Below, one piece after another: positions 33,101 through 41,925 of a DNA stretch of 64,000 nt (the stretch's first letter is position 1; the number at the start of each line of letters is the position of its first letter). The stretch comes from Mycobacteroides immunogenum (GTDB lineage: Bacteria > Actinomycetota > Actinomycetes > Mycobacteriales > Mycobacteriaceae): contig NZ_CP011530.1 in assembly GCF_001605725.1 (NCBI RefSeq), positions 3,100,001-3,164,000 on the forward strand. Direction: 5' to 3'. A model generated the notes under the pieces. It saw only the letters and a list, made by a program, of their open reading frames with translations. It did no database searches and was not told the DNA's origin. A program made the translations under genes and the position numbers.

Positions 33101-33474
33101 ACGGACTCGTCCACCGGCTTGAGATACGGCTCCAGATCGGCCGCCAATGCGGGCGGATACCCGAACCCGATGTGCTCGGCCCATTCCTCGATGAAGAAGT
33201 CGAACGGGTTGACCGATTTCAGATCGGCAATGAGCCCGACCGTGATGGAGAGTTGCCGGGTCCGGTTCGGGAACACCACGCGGGCAAGGAAATTACCGAA
33301 GGCGTCCTGCTGCCAGTTGATGAAGTGATCGCCGGGGGCGATCCGCAGCGAATAGGCCTCGATGGGGGTCCGGGTGTGCGGCGCCGGGCGCAACCGAATC
33401 TCGTGCGGGTGCACCTGCACGAGTCTGTCGAATGCGTAGCTGGTCCGATGCTCCAGCGCCACCTTGATGCCCAT
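30151..33474 (-). CDS. Large transglutaminase-like protein with DUF2126
   Basis: A 1107-residue protein. The N-terminal beta domain (residues 1-90) and papain-like core carry C188 (GIGSCRDTAW), H237 (DLHAWAEVY) and D253 (GLDPTSGLF). From about residue 300 to the end is DUF2126, with blocks such as GLTMGGEPTFVSIDD, GTHTGTGGGNHITLGG, RPDLLVSLLTYWQHHP and FRFPRIGTAVFDG, which recall glutamine-synthetase-type amidoligases. It matches Rv2566. There is no signal peptide. ATG at 33474 follows GGTGGGA. It is the first gene of the four-gene cluster. Confidence 0.92.
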   Translation of the reverse strand: MGIKVALEHRTSYAFDRLVQVHPHEIRLRPAPHTRTPIEAYSLRIAPGDHFINWQQDAFGNFLARVVFPNRTRQLSITVGLIADLKSVNPFDFFIEEWAEHIGFGYPPALAADLEPYLKPVDESVPGSGPGELVRAWVANFTMPPDTRIIDYLVTLNQALCADVGYAVRLEPGVQSPDTTLALGIGSCRDTAWLLVSLLRQKGLAARFVSGYLVQLTSDIAEIDGPSGPVADFTDLHAWAEVYIPGAGWVGLDPTSGLFAGEGHIPLSATPHPSTSAAITGATDMCESTLDFSNTVTRVHEDPRVTLPYTAATWESVIALGEEIDTRLDAAAVGLTMGGEPTFVSIDDQVSEQWTTAADGKHKRVRASDLAARLKAAWAPTGLVQRSQGKWYPGEPLPRWQIGLYWRRDGQPLWSDPELLADPWDEDRPWSTPEGADRALLSALAGDLGLPDSQVRPAYEDPLSRLAAAVRRPEGAPVNSADDPSPQEDSAGVRAELLSRLDESVLEATAYVLPLHRGEDGWESADWTLRRGRIVLADGDSPAGLRLPLDAIAWKPAPRPAEADPLSAPAEFDAQRTGATAVVVPAEGAPTTALVAEIRDGLLYLFLPPLEQVEDFVDLIARIEAAVTCPLVIEGYGPPPDSRLEAMSITPDPGVIEVNVTPTGSFAEQSVQLRSLYEEARKARLTTESFDVDGTHTGTGGGNHITLGGRTPAASPLLRRPDLLVSLLTYWQHHPALSYLFSGRFVGTTSQAPRVDEGREEALYELEIAFAEIDRLTKTPEDGRASDVAPWHVDRALRHLLTDITGNTHRAEFCIDKLYSPDSARGRLGLLELRGFEMPPHFQMAMVQSLLVRALVARFWEQPLRAPLIRHGANLHGRYLLPHFIIHDIAQVAADLRAHGIAFETSWLDPFTEFRFPRIGTAVFDGIEIELRGAIEPWRVLGEEATAGGTARYVDSSIERVQVRVIGADRSRYVVTCNGEPIPLLSTENPDVQVAGVRYRAWQPPSALHPSITVDDPLRFELIDTANALSRGGCTYHVSHPGGRSYDDPPVNAVAAEARRGRRFDATGYTTGRVDLSDLREKQARMSTDAVAPGILDLRRARTVGRR

Positions 33475-33639
33475 CGGCTGATCCCACCATAACCTGGCTT
33501 CACCCGCAGGGTCTGCGAATCAGAGCCTCATGCGCTACCGGTCACCGGGGATGGCGTCAGTCCGCCGGACATGTAGCTCGAGCGTGCGAATACGGTTGAG
33601 ATCCGGCCAGAAATCGACACGACACGCACACTCGGCGCA

Positions 33640-34089
33640 CTAGCCGCGGCGCAGCTCGAAAATCGGGATCGGCCGGGCCGTCTTCTGCTGGTAATCGGCG
33701 AAAACCGGAATCAGCTCGACCACCTTCGGATACAGCGCGTCGCGTTCGTCGAGCGAAAGCTCATGTGCGACGACGTCATATCCCTGCGCACCGATGTCGA
33801 TATGCGCATCTGGATTCGCACGCAGGTTATGCACCCAGGCGGGGTCCTTGTCGGAACCGCCGAACGAACCGACAATGTAGATCGTGTCGTCGATGTTGAA
33901 GTAGGCCAGCGGATTCAGGCGTTTCTGTCCGCTCTTGGCGCCGGTGTTCGTTAGCAGCAGGATCGGCACGCCGGCGAATTGCCCGCCCACCTCACCGCCA
34001 TTGGCACGGAACTCCTGGGCGATGCTGTCATTGAATTCGTTGATTACCGCAACGGGCTGCTCATTGAAGGGTGTGTCATCGGTCACCAC
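33640..34089 (-). CDS. Deazaflavin (F420)-dependent nitroreductase family protein (second copy)
   Basis: A 149-residue Ddn/DUF385 protein similar to the one at 3911-4339 (shared GGQFAGVPILLLTNTGAKSGQ and LNPLAYFNID). It is expected to bind coenzyme F420; the substrate is unknown. M. tuberculosis has a DUF385 gene (Rv2570) at the same place. GTG start at 34089, with a second GTG one codon in. It is divergent from the permease gene, 54 bases apart. The 165-base gap downstream, before the large transglutaminase, holds only that cluster's promoter region. Confidence 0.88.
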   Translation of the reverse strand: MVTDDTPFNEQPVAVINEFNDSIAQEFRANGGEVGGQFAGVPILLLTNTGAKSGQKRLNPLAYFNIDDTIYIVGSFGGSDKDPAWVHNLRANPDAHIDIGAQGYDVVAHELSLDERDALYPKVVELIPVFADYQQKTARPIPIFELRRG

Positions 34090-34143
34090 ACCAGAGTGCC
34101 ACTGTTGCGCCGCGTTCTCAGGTTGCGCTGTCAGGATGGCGGG

Positions 34144-35133
34144 GTGACGGTGGCTGCCTCCCAGGATCGGCGTTGGTTCGGTTCAACCGAGATCCTGGTC
34201 GTGGCACTCATCGCTATGGCCCTGGCAGCGGGCTGGTTACGTGGGATCGTCGACGGCAACGAGAAGCTGGCGACGGCCGGGACGGTGTTCTGCGGGGTGT
34301 TCGTCCAGGCCGTCCCCTTCCTTGCGCTCGGGGTGATCGTGAGTGGTCTGGTCGCGACCTTCGTGACCCCCGAGCGGCTCGCGCGGTGGCTGCCTGACCG
34401 GTCCGTCGCCGCGGTCGCGGTGGCCGGCGTCAGCGGTGCGGCATTGCCCGGTTGCGAATGTGGGTCGGTGCCGGTGGCGCGCCGGCTCTACGGACCCGGG
34501 TCCGTCGGCGCGGCCGCACTGACGTTCATGTTGTCGGCGCCGGCCATCAACCCGGTGGTGTTGGTCGCCACCGCGGTCGCTTTCCCCGGCCAGCCCCGGA
34601 TGGTGCTGGCGCGCGCGGCGGCCTCCCTGCTCACCGCGATGGTGATGGGCATGATCTGGTCCCGCTGGGGTCGTGACAGCTGGGTGACTCGCCGCCTGCC
34701 GACGGCGCATTCCGAATCCTCTTCTCGCTGGACGACATTCACCGAGGCGGCACGACACGACTTCCTTCAGGCGGCCTCGTATCTGGCCGTCGGCGCGGTA
34801 GCGGCCGCGGCTTTGCACGTCTTGGTGCCCATCTGGGTGTTCGAGCATCTGGCTGGCAACCTGGTGGTCGGCGTGGTGACCATGGCGCTGCTGGCGGTGG
34901 TGTTGGCGCTGTGTTCTGAGGCCGACGCGTTCGTCGCCGCAAGCATCACCATGATGCCGCTGATTCCGAGGTTGGTGTTTCTCGTGGTGGGCCCGGCCGT
35001 CGACGTCAAGCTCATCGCGATGCAGTCGGGAATGTTCGGGCGGCCCTTCGCGGTCAGATTCGCGCCGGTGACGTTCGTGGTGGCCACCTTGGTCGCTACT
35101 GGTGTCGGTGTCGCGGTGTTGGGGGCCCCGTGA
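34144..35133 (+). CDS. Permease of the PF03773 (YraQ/ArsP-like) family
   Basis: A 329-residue membrane protein with about eight helices. The family signature GAALPGCECGSVPVARRL is present, with C104 and C106 in the membrane, followed by AAALTFMLSAPAINPVVLVA. The second half repeats the pattern with LCSEADAFVAASI. Relatives move metal or arsenic compounds or zinc-related substrates, but the substrate here is not known. GTG at 34144 with AGGATGG before it. The next gene overlaps by four bases, forming the usual two-gene pair. Confidence 0.88.
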   Translation: MTVAASQDRRWFGSTEILVVALIAMALAAGWLRGIVDGNEKLATAGTVFCGVFVQAVPFLALGVIVSGLVATFVTPERLARWLPDRSVAAVAVAGVSGAALPGCECGSVPVARRLYGPGSVGAAALTFMLSAPAINPVVLVATAVAFPGQPRMVLARAAASLLTAMVMGMIWSRWGRDSWVTRRLPTAHSESSSRWTTFTEAARHDFLQAASYLAVGAVAAAALHVLVPIWVFEHLAGNLVVGVVTMALLAVVLALCSEADAFVAASITMMPLIPRLVFLVVGPAVDVKLIAMQSGMFGRPFAVRFAPVTFVVATLVATGVGVAVLGAP

Positions 35134-35846
35134 GGCGCGATACCGAGAACACATTGCTGATCCTGCTCGGCGTCAGTGTGGCGATGATCGCCGCGACCGG
35201 CACCTTCACCCGCTATGTCAAGCCCGGCCTACTGCCGTGGCTTGCCGGATCGGCGATCATCGTGATCGGCCTCGGGCTGGCCGCCATCATCCGCGATGTG
35301 CGCAACGGACACTCCGAACATGACCACGACAGTCACGGCGGCCACACTCATAAGCACGGGGCCACATGGTTTTTGGTGCTGCCGATAGTTCTGCTGATCT
35401 TCATCGTCCCGCCGGCATTGAGTGCGCGCTCCATCGCACCGGCCAATATCGCATCCTCCGCCAACACTCCCCGGCGGGCCTTTCCCCCACTGCCGCCGGG
35501 CGACGCACCCCCGGTCCCGCTGCCGGAAGTCCTGATGCGCATTGCTGCCGGTTCCTCGGACACCCTCTCGGGCCGCACCATCACGGTCACGGGGTTCACG
35601 TTCAAGGAGGGCGAGCGTACCGACCTGGCCAAGATCGTGATCGTCTGTTGTGCGGCGGACGCACAGCTGGCGCGATTGCAGATGTCGGGGCCCGCGGCGG
35701 CGTCGGCCGCTGCGCTCCCCGAGAACACCTGGGTGGCGGTGACCGGCACCGTGCCGGGAGGGCAGAGTTACCGGGGCCCGTCGTCGATTCCGGTGATCGA
35801 GGTCACCGGGGTGACCCGTACTGATCCGCCCAAGAGCACCTACTGA
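35130..35846 (+). CDS. TIGR03943 family permease partner with His-rich loop
   Basis: A 238-residue protein, partner of the PF03773 permease. Two helices at about 8-28 and 34-54 are followed by a His/Asp-rich loop at residues 61-77 (eight His between HSEHDHD and HTHKHG), then a third helix near 80-97 and an extracytoplasmic domain. The soluble domain has ITVTGFTFKEGERTDLAKIVIVCCAADAQ, typical of this family. The His loop suggests binding of zinc, nickel or cobalt. GTG at 35130 overlaps the permease stop. No Zur-like box was found upstream by eye. Confidence 0.85.
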   Translation: MRRDTENTLLILLGVSVAMIAATGTFTRYVKPGLLPWLAGSAIIVIGLGLAAIIRDVRNGHSEHDHDSHGGHTHKHGATWFLVLPIVLLIFIVPPALSARSIAPANIASSANTPRRAFPPLPPGDAPPVPLPEVLMRIAAGSSDTLSGRTITVTGFTFKEGERTDLAKIVIVCCAADAQLARLQMSGPAAASAAALPENTWVAVTGTVPGGQSYRGPSSIPVIEVTGVTRTDPPKSTY

Positions 35847-35856
35847 GGGAGTCGCA

Positions 35857-36534
35857 TTGCGCTACAAGGCATATCTGTTCGACGTGCAGGGCACTCTGCT
35901 CGACTTCTTCGAGCCGGTATCGCAGGCGGTCGCCGAGTACTCCCCTGAGCTCGACGCTGCCGCCTTCACCCGGGCCTGGCGCACCGACTACTTCGAGCGC
36001 GTCGCGAATCTGACCCAGTCCGCGGACGACTGGACACGGGTGCAGGAACTGTACGCACGCGGTTTCGCCGATGTCTGCGAAAAGTTCGGGCTGCCGCGCC
36101 CCCAGGCCGCACACGCTGAGACCGTCGCGTCCAGCTGGCAACGCCTGGTCCCGTGGCCCGATGTGCCCACCGGCCTGGCGGCGCTACGGTCCCGGGCGGT
36201 CGCGGCAACCCTATCCAACACCGATATGGCCACCATGGTGAATGTGTTCAAGCGCCTGGGCATTTCGTGGGATGCCATCCTCACTGCCGAGGTGTTCGGG
36301 CGTTTCAAGCCGGACCCCCTGGTGTACCGGGGCGCGCTGCGCTACCTCAACGTGCAGCCGCACGAGGCAGCGATGGTGGCGGCTCACCCCTACGACCTGC
36401 GGGCCGCGCGCGAGATCGGTATGGGCACCGTCTTCGTCTCGCGGCCACACGAATACGGTGACCCCGTGCTGGCTCACACCGACGCCGACGAGGAGTTCGA
36501 TCAACGAGTCGCCGACATCGGCGAAATCGCCTAG
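35857..36534 (+). CDS. HAD superfamily hydrolase, 2-haloacid dehalogenase type
   Basis: A 225-residue HAD enzyme. Motif I is FDVQGTLLDF with nucleophile D9; type II haloacid dehalogenases usually have DAYGT, so Gln is unusual. ATLSNTDMATMV gives motif II, FGRFKPDPLVY motif III with Lys, and MVAAHPYDLRAAREIG motif IV. The substrate is uncertain: haloacid or phosphate ester. The start is TTG at 35857, 10 bases after the permease partner, with GAGGGAG upstream, so it may belong to that operon. It overlaps the convergent DUF389 gene by four bases. Confidence 0.82.
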   Translation: MRYKAYLFDVQGTLLDFFEPVSQAVAEYSPELDAAAFTRAWRTDYFERVANLTQSADDWTRVQELYARGFADVCEKFGLPRPQAAHAETVASSWQRLVPWPDVPTGLAALRSRAVAATLSNTDMATMVNVFKRLGISWDAILTAEVFGRFKPDPLVYRGALRYLNVQPHEAAMVAAHPYDLRAAREIGMGTVFVSRPHEYGDPVLAHTDADEEFDQRVADIGEIA

Positions 36535-37439
36535 CGCAGGCCTCGGGGCCGTACCAAGAGCACCAACACTCCGGCCAGAACGATGCCGAAAAGGTTGACG
36601 GCGAGCTGCAAGGCGGACAGGCCGGCGATATCCCATTCCCCCACCGTCGCCGCTACCACCGCCAGCCCGGCTGCCGGCACGGTGGTGACCGAGATGAAAA
36701 CCCCTACCAGCGCTGCCGATTTGGCCGACATCAGGGAAAGCATGCCCGCGGCGCCGGCCAGGAGTGCCACCACCAACGAGAACGGCCCAACCTGGAACAC
36801 GAAGTCGACCTGCTGCAGCTCACGCACGCTCGTCAGGGTGACCCACCCGGCGGCCTCCGCGGCCAGCGTTCCGACCGCGGTCACCCCCATCGCCACCGGG
36901 AACCCGACAAGCAGCGCCAGCAGCGACCGCCGGGCCAGCGACCATTTGCGCCGCACAATCGAAACTGCCAGGGCGGCAAGCGGACCGAATTCAGGGCCGA
37001 CCACCATGGCACCCACGATGGTGACCGGCGAATCGGTGACAATGCCCACCGCGGCGATCAGGCAGGCCAGGCACAAGAAGGCGAGGAAGGTCAGATTGAG
37101 GGTGGACTCCTCACGCGTACGCCCGATCAGCTCATCCCAGATGACGGCGTCGGCGGGATCGCCTTCCGCGTCGTCCTCCGCCTCGAAGGCGGTCTGCGAA
37201 ATCACCGTGTCGAGCACCTCGGCGGTGATCGATCCGCGCTTGTCGATATCGATCGATTTCAGGCCGTCGAGCACGTCGTTGGCGGTCTCGCGGGCCACGT
37301 CGGCGGTGATGACATCGCCCGCCGGACTGATGGCAGCCTTGGGCACCCGCACGATGTGGGCGACTCCGGTGGTGGTGGAAAGGAATTCGACCACCTGGTC
37401 GGACAGATCGGCGGGCGCGATCACCCTGACGTGTAGCAC
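36531..37439 (-). CDS. DUF389 family membrane protein
   Basis: A 302-residue protein with an N-terminal soluble domain (LHVRVIAPADLSDQVVEFLSTT, residues 1-80) and a C-terminal DUF389 membrane domain of about six helices. The family block SPVTIVGAMVVGPEFGPLAALAVSIV is clear. Function is unknown for the whole family. GTG at 37439 lies five bases after the aspS stop, so the gene is co-transcribed with aspS. Confidence 0.88.
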   Translation of the reverse strand: MLHVRVIAPADLSDQVVEFLSTTTGVAHIVRVPKAAISPAGDVITADVARETANDVLDGLKSIDIDKRGSITAEVLDTVISQTAFEAEDDAEGDPADAVIWDELIGRTREESTLNLTFLAFLCLACLIAAVGIVTDSPVTIVGAMVVGPEFGPLAALAVSIVRRKWSLARRSLLALLVGFPVAMGVTAVGTLAAEAAGWVTLTSVRELQQVDFVFQVGPFSLVVALLAGAAGMLSLMSAKSAALVGVFISVTTVPAAGLAVVAATVGEWDIAGLSALQLAVNLFGIVLAGVLVLLVRPRGLR

Positions 37440-37444
37440 GCGGG

Positions 37445-39247
37445 CTACGCGTTCGCCGGCTTGTCCACCTTGTCGGCCTTGTCGGCCTTCTCGGGTTTGG
37501 CGTCGATCCCGGATTCCTTACGCTGCGCGGCGGTAATCGGGGCCGGCGCGTCGGTCAGCGGATCCACACCGCCGCCGGACTTCGGGAAGGCGATGACCTC
37601 GCGAATCGAGGAGGTACCCGCCAACAGTGCCGTCACCCGGTCCCAACCGAAGGCGATACCGCCGTGCGGCGGTGCGCCGAAGGCAAAGGCGTCCAGCAGG
37701 AAGCCGAACTTCTCCTGTGCGTCCTCGTTGCTGATGCCCATCACCTGGAAGACCCGCTCCTGGACGTCACGACGGTGGATACGGATCGAACCGCCGCCGA
37801 TCTCGTGTCCGTTGCACACGATGTCGTAGGCATAGGCCAAGGCCGAACCCGGATCGGTGTCAAAGGTGTTCTCCGACTCCGGTTTCGGCGAAGTGAAGGC
37901 GTGGTGCACGGCCGTCCACACGCCCGAACCAACCGCCACATCACCGGCGGCCGTGGCGTCATCGGCGGGCTCGAACAGCGGCGCGTCCACCACCCAGGTG
38001 AACGCCCACGCGTCGGGGTCGATCAACCCGAGGCGCTGTGCCACCTCACCACGTACCGAACCCAGCAGCGCGCGCGACGACTTGGCGGCGCCCGCGGAGA
38101 AGAAGATGCAGTCGCCCGGGTTGGCACCCACATGAGCAGCGAGCCCGTCACGCTCGGTGTCGGACAGGTTCTTGGCCACGGGACCGCCGAGCGTGCCGTC
38201 CTCGCCCACCAGAACGTATGCCAGCCCCTTGTGCCCGCGCTGCTTGGCGAACTCCTGCCAGCCGTCCAAGGTGCGCCGTGGCTGATCGGCACCGCCGGGC
38301 ATCACGACCGCGCCCACGTACGGTGCCTGGAACACCCGGAAGCTGGTCTCGGAGAAGTACTCGGCGCACTCCACCAACTCCAGCCCGAACCGCAGGTCCG
38401 GCTTGTCGCTGCCGTAGCGGCGCATGGCCTCCGCGTAGGTGATGCGGGCGATGGGCGTGGGCACGTGGTATCCGATCAAGTCCCACAGCGCCACGAGGAT
38501 TTCCTCGGCGAGCGCGATGACGTCGTCCTGGTCCACGAAGCTCATCTCGATGTCGAGCTGAGTGAACTCGGGCTGCCGATCCGCGCGGAAATCCTCGTCG
38601 CGGTAGCAGCGCGCGATCTGGTAGTACCGCTCCATGCCGGCGACCATGAGCAGCTGCTTGAACAGCTGCGGGCTCTGCGGCAGCGCGTAGAAACTGCCCG
38701 GCTGCAAACGCGCCGGGACCAGGAAGTCGCGCGCACCCTCAGGTGTCGAGCGGGTCAGCGTCGGGGTCTCCACCTCGACGAAATCGTGGCGCGACAGCAC
38801 ACTGCGTGCGGCCGCGTTCGCCTTGGAGCGCAACCTGATCGCGCTGCCGGGTCCTTCGCGGCGCAGGTCGAGGTAGCGATACTTCAAACGCGCTTCTTCA
38901 CCCGCGGTCTCGTCGAGCTGGAACGGCAGCGGCGCGCTCTCGTTGAGCACCGTGAGTTCGGCGGCATTCACTTCGATCTGGCCGGTAGGGATTTCCGCGT
39001 TGGCGTTGCCCTCGGGCCTGACTTCGACCACACCGGTGACCTCGACGCAGAACTCCGCGCGCAGCCGGTGGGCCTGCTCCAGCACAGTGTCATCACGGAA
39101 CACCACCTGGGCGACACCGGAGGCATCACGCAGGTCGATGAAAATGACGCCGCCGTGGTCGCGCCGGCGTGCCACCCAGCCGGCAAGCGTCACTCGCTGC
39201 CCGGCGTTCGACTCCCGCAACGAACCGGCGTCATGAGTGCGCAGCAC
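37445..39247 (-). CDS. aspS: Aspartate-tRNA(Asp/Asn) ligase
   Basis: A 600-residue class II synthetase. The OB-fold anticodon domain ([20 protein letters not shown]) is followed by motif 2 ([23 protein letters not shown]) and motif 3 ([13 protein letters not shown]) plus the bacterial GAD insert. Mycobacterial AspRS is typically non-discriminating and works with GatCAB to make Asn-tRNA. The C-terminus has a low-complexity Lys/Asp repeat ([11 protein letters not shown]). I start at GTG 39247 ([10 protein letters not shown]) with AAGGGA before it; the frame is open to 39328 without support. Confidence 0.96.
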   Translation of the reverse strand: MLRTHDAGSLRESNAGQRVTLAGWVARRRDHGGVIFIDLRDASGVAQVVFRDDTVLEQAHRLRAEFCVEVTGVVEVRPEGNANAEIPTGQIEVNAAELTVLNESAPLPFQLDETAGEEARLKYRYLDLRREGPGSAIRLRSKANAAARSVLSRHDFVEVETPTLTRSTPEGARDFLVPARLQPGSFYALPQSPQLFKQLLMVAGMERYYQIARCYRDEDFRADRQPEFTQLDIEMSFVDQDDVIALAEEILVALWDLIGYHVPTPIARITYAEAMRRYGSDKPDLRFGLELVECAEYFSETSFRVFQAPYVGAVVMPGGADQPRRTLDGWQEFAKQRGHKGLAYVLVGEDGTLGGPVAKNLSDTERDGLAAHVGANPGDCIFFSAGAAKSSRALLGSVRGEVAQRLGLIDPDAWAFTWVVDAPLFEPADDATAAGDVAVGSGVWTAVHHAFTSPKPESENTFDTDPGSALAYAYDIVCNGHEIGGGSIRIHRRDVQERVFQVMGISNEDAQEKFGFLLDAFAFGAPPHGGIAFGWDRVTALLAGTSSIREVIAFPKSGGGVDPLTDAPAPITAAQRKESGIDAKPEKADKADKVDKPANA

Positions 39248-39312
39248 GAAAGATCCCTTCGAAAAGTCAGTGTTGAGACATTTGAGCCTAGCGGTCCGTA
39301 TTTTCCCGCCGA

Positions 39313-39368
39313 CGAGTGCGAGCGTCACGCGATTTTCGGGCCACCTTTCCGCGCCAGGCTCGCACTCG
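39313..39368. repeat. 11-bp inverted repeat upstream of aspS
   Basis: CGAGTGCGAGC (39313-39323) and GCTCGCACTCG (39358-39368) are exact reverse complements with a 34-base loop. The element lies between the end of the esterase gene and aspS. It may terminate the esterase transcript. The GCACTCG core recurs in the repeat at 56218-56274. Confidence 0.5.
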
Positions 39369-39379
39369 ACGGAGGCGGC

Positions 39380-40930
39380 TCAGTGCACCTGGGCCCAGGC
39401 GATACGGCGGACCGAGTCGGGGTCCTCGATGGTGACGTCCGAACGCGATCGGATGATCCGCGTCTGCCGGCCGTCAGCGCCATAGGTCGGCCAGTCCCGC
39501 GGTCCGTCGCCGGTGGCGAAATCCAGCCAGGCCCGTTGCATGCGGCGCCCCACCGAGGGCATCATCCGCGCACCCAGCGGACTGAGCAGCATGCCCACGA
39601 ACGATCCATAGCTGTGGTGCACGTGCACGATCTCACTGCCATGGGTCGCGCCCAAGCCGAGTAGCCGCAGTCCCCACGCGGTGTGGTCGAAGCGGTACAT
39701 GTAGGTGTCCACGAAGGCACTGTAGGCATCGGCAAAGGCCCACATGGGTGCGGCGAACATCGCGTCGGAGCCCACCGCGACAAGTGCCTGTCGGCTGGGA
39801 TAACCGGGATAGGCGGCGATGATCGCGTCCTGATACTCCGGGCCGATCCGATTGAAATACCCGTTCACGGTGGGCTCGGTGGTGGGCAGCATTGGCGGCT
39901 TCACGCGGGCGAACATCGACGCCTCGTGACTGTTGGACCCGATGATGAGCGGCACCTGATGCACCTCGCCACGCCGGGCCGCCTCGATCGGGTGATGCGG
40001 CAGCAGCTCGGTGCCGTGCGCGAGTCCGTATCCGAGGACCGGAGTTTCTGTGGCGCTCTCAATCTGGAGCTTGGCCGCGCCACGGCGCAGCTCACGTTGG
40101 GGCAGCACCTTGAGCCTGCTGGGATCGGTGACGTCCAGCAGCTCCAGGTATCGATGCGCACGCTTATCGCGCAGTGCCTTGTCGGCGATCAGCGGCAGTG
40201 CCGGGCTCTGGGCGATGGCACGGCCGAACAATCCCTCCGCCGCCGGGCTGGCCAGCAACGCCAGCACCGATGTCCCCCCGGCCGACTCGCCGAAAATCGT
40301 CACGCTGTCCGGATCGCCGCCGAACGCCGCGATGTTGTCGCGTACCCATGTCAACGCCGCGATCTGATCGCGCAACGCCAGATTGTCATCGAAGCCATCC
40401 CCGAGCGCACTGAGCTCCAGCCCGCCCAGGGCTCCGATGCGGTAGGTGACGTTCACGACGACGACGTTGCCGTTGGCGGCCAGCCGCGCACCGCTGTACA
40501 ACTCCAGCTGCCCGGCACCGAACACGAATGCACCGCCGGGAATCCACACCATGACGGGCAGGCTGGCGTGCACGTCCGGTGACCACACGGTGACGGTCAG
40601 GCATTCTTCGCCGCGGATCTTGGGATCGTCACGGCCGGCACCCACGAACGACTTTCCCTGCGGCGGCAACGGGGCATGTTCGATGGCGTCGCGCACACCG
40701 TCCCAGGGCAGCAGCGGAACAGGCGCCAGAAATCGGAGCTGCTCGACGGGCTGCTGCGCGTAGGGGACGCCGCGCCAGACCGAAACGCCGCCCTCGGTCG
40801 TACCCCGCAGCTCCCCCAATGGCGTACGGACGACGGTCGGCACAGCGACGTCAACGGCCACGTCCCGAATCGTAATGCGGGCGGGGGCTACAGACACGTC
40901 GACGCCGCCGGAAAGTATTGGAGGTGACAT
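39380..40930 (-). CDS. Carboxylesterase/lipase family protein
   Basis: A 516-residue type B carboxylesterase with alpha/beta-hydrolase fold. The oxyanion segment PVMVWIPGGAFVFGAG precedes the nucleophile elbow FGESAGGTSVLALLASP, and the catalytic His is probably in ATHGSEIVHVHHSYG. There is no obvious signal peptide. The ATG at 40930 (MSPPILSGG) is used; the frame continues far upstream only as a mirror of the divergent peptidase gene. Substrate unknown. It lies 102 bases from the divergent metallopeptidase. Confidence 0.88.
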   Translation of the reverse strand: MSPPILSGGVDVSVAPARITIRDVAVDVAVPTVVRTPLGELRGTTEGGVSVWRGVPYAQQPVEQLRFLAPVPLLPWDGVRDAIEHAPLPPQGKSFVGAGRDDPKIRGEECLTVTVWSPDVHASLPVMVWIPGGAFVFGAGQLELYSGARLAANGNVVVVNVTYRIGALGGLELSALGDGFDDNLALRDQIAALTWVRDNIAAFGGDPDSVTIFGESAGGTSVLALLASPAAEGLFGRAIAQSPALPLIADKALRDKRAHRYLELLDVTDPSRLKVLPQRELRRGAAKLQIESATETPVLGYGLAHGTELLPHHPIEAARRGEVHQVPLIIGSNSHEASMFARVKPPMLPTTEPTVNGYFNRIGPEYQDAIIAAYPGYPSRQALVAVGSDAMFAAPMWAFADAYSAFVDTYMYRFDHTAWGLRLLGLGATHGSEIVHVHHSYGSFVGMLLSPLGARMMPSVGRRMQRAWLDFATGDGPRDWPTYGADGRQTRIIRSRSDVTIEDPDSVRRIAWAQVH

Positions 40931-41032
40931 GAACTCTTCGCCATGTAGCGGTACGTGGGTCTGAGGAGTATGCAAAGGTATCGGCAGCCGACAGCACAGT
41001 GGCGCGAACACAGACTTGGGAGTGGCAGACCA

Positions 41033-41920
41033 ATGACCTTCAACGAAGGCATGCAGATCGACACCAGCACCACCTCGGGCGGCGGCATGGGCCGCGGCCC
41101 GAAAATGGCCATCGGTGGCGGTGTCGGCGGGTTGCTGATCGCGGTGGTGGTGATGCTGCTCGGCGGCGATCCCAGCCAGGTCCTGCAACAACAAGGCCCG
41201 CAGCAAGCCGGCCCCGCGCAGGGGCAGACACAGGATTTCAGCCACTGCAGAACCGGTGCCGACGCGAACAAGTCGTTGGACTGCCGCATCATCGCGACGG
41301 GGAACTCGGTGGACGCCGTCTGGACTCAGATTCTCGGCCCGAAGTACCCGCGGCCGAACGTCAAGCTGTTCAGCAATCAGGTCAACACCGGATGTGGCGC
41401 CGCGACCACCGAGGTAGGCCCGTTCTACTGCCCGGCCGACCGCACCGCCTACTTCGACACCAGCTTCTTCCAGGTGTTGGTCGACCAGTTCGGCTCCAGT
41501 GGCGGCCCCTTGGCGCAGGAGTACGTGGTGGCCCACGAGTTCGGTCATCACGTGCAGAACCTGTTCGGGGTGCTGGGCAAGAATCACCGCTGCGCCGAGG
41601 GACAGGCGGGCGGCGGCGTGTGCACCGAACTGCAGGCCGACTGCTACGCGGGTGTCTGGGCCAAGCACGCGTCCACCACGGTTCAGGAAGGTACCGGCGT
41701 CCCGTTCCTGAAGCCGTTGACGGATCAGGATATTCGTGACGCTTTGTCGGCGGCATCGTCGGTCGGCGACGACCGGATCCAGAAGCGGGCCACCGGGCGG
41801 GTCAACCCCGAGGCGTGGTCCCATGGCTCATCCGAGCAGCGCCAGCGCTGGTTCACCCAGGGATACAACACCGGCGACTACCGCACCTGCGACACCTTCA
41901 ACGCGCAGAGCCTGAACTAA
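41033..41920 (+). CDS. Neutral zinc metallopeptidase (YpfJ family, membrane-anchored)
   Basis: A 295-residue protein with an N-terminal Gly-rich cytosolic part and one membrane helix at about residues 24-43 (MAIGGGVGGLLIAVVVMLLGG), then a secreted zinc peptidase domain. The active site is VVAHEFGHHVQNLFGVLG (HEFGH), and downstream ELQADCYAGVW supplies the third ligand Glu region. Four Cys pairs suggest disulphides. ATG at 41033 with GGGAG upstream. The role is unknown; M. tuberculosis has the same gene (Rv2575) here. Confidence 0.92.
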   Translation: MTFNEGMQIDTSTTSGGGMGRGPKMAIGGGVGGLLIAVVVMLLGGDPSQVLQQQGPQQAGPAQGQTQDFSHCRTGADANKSLDCRIIATGNSVDAVWTQILGPKYPRPNVKLFSNQVNTGCGAATTEVGPFYCPADRTAYFDTSFFQVLVDQFGSSGGPLAQEYVVAHEFGHHVQNLFGVLGKNHRCAEGQAGGGVCTELQADCYAGVWAKHASTTVQEGTGVPFLKPLTDQDIRDALSAASSVGDDRIQKRATGRVNPEAWSHGSSEQRQRWFTQGYNTGDYRTCDTFNAQSLN

Positions 41921-41925
41921 CCCGC

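Noticed and set aside
37664..39664. A 666-codon open frame on the plus strand
   Set aside because: It lies wholly antisense to aspS, whose domains are unmistakable; the translation is the His/Arg/Gln-rich type expected from the mirror of GC-rich coding DNA.
40931..41824. N-terminal extension of the esterase frame to 814 residues
   Set aside because: The extra 298 codons mirror the zinc metallopeptidase gene and contain no esterase features; the ATG at 40930 starts the conserved part.
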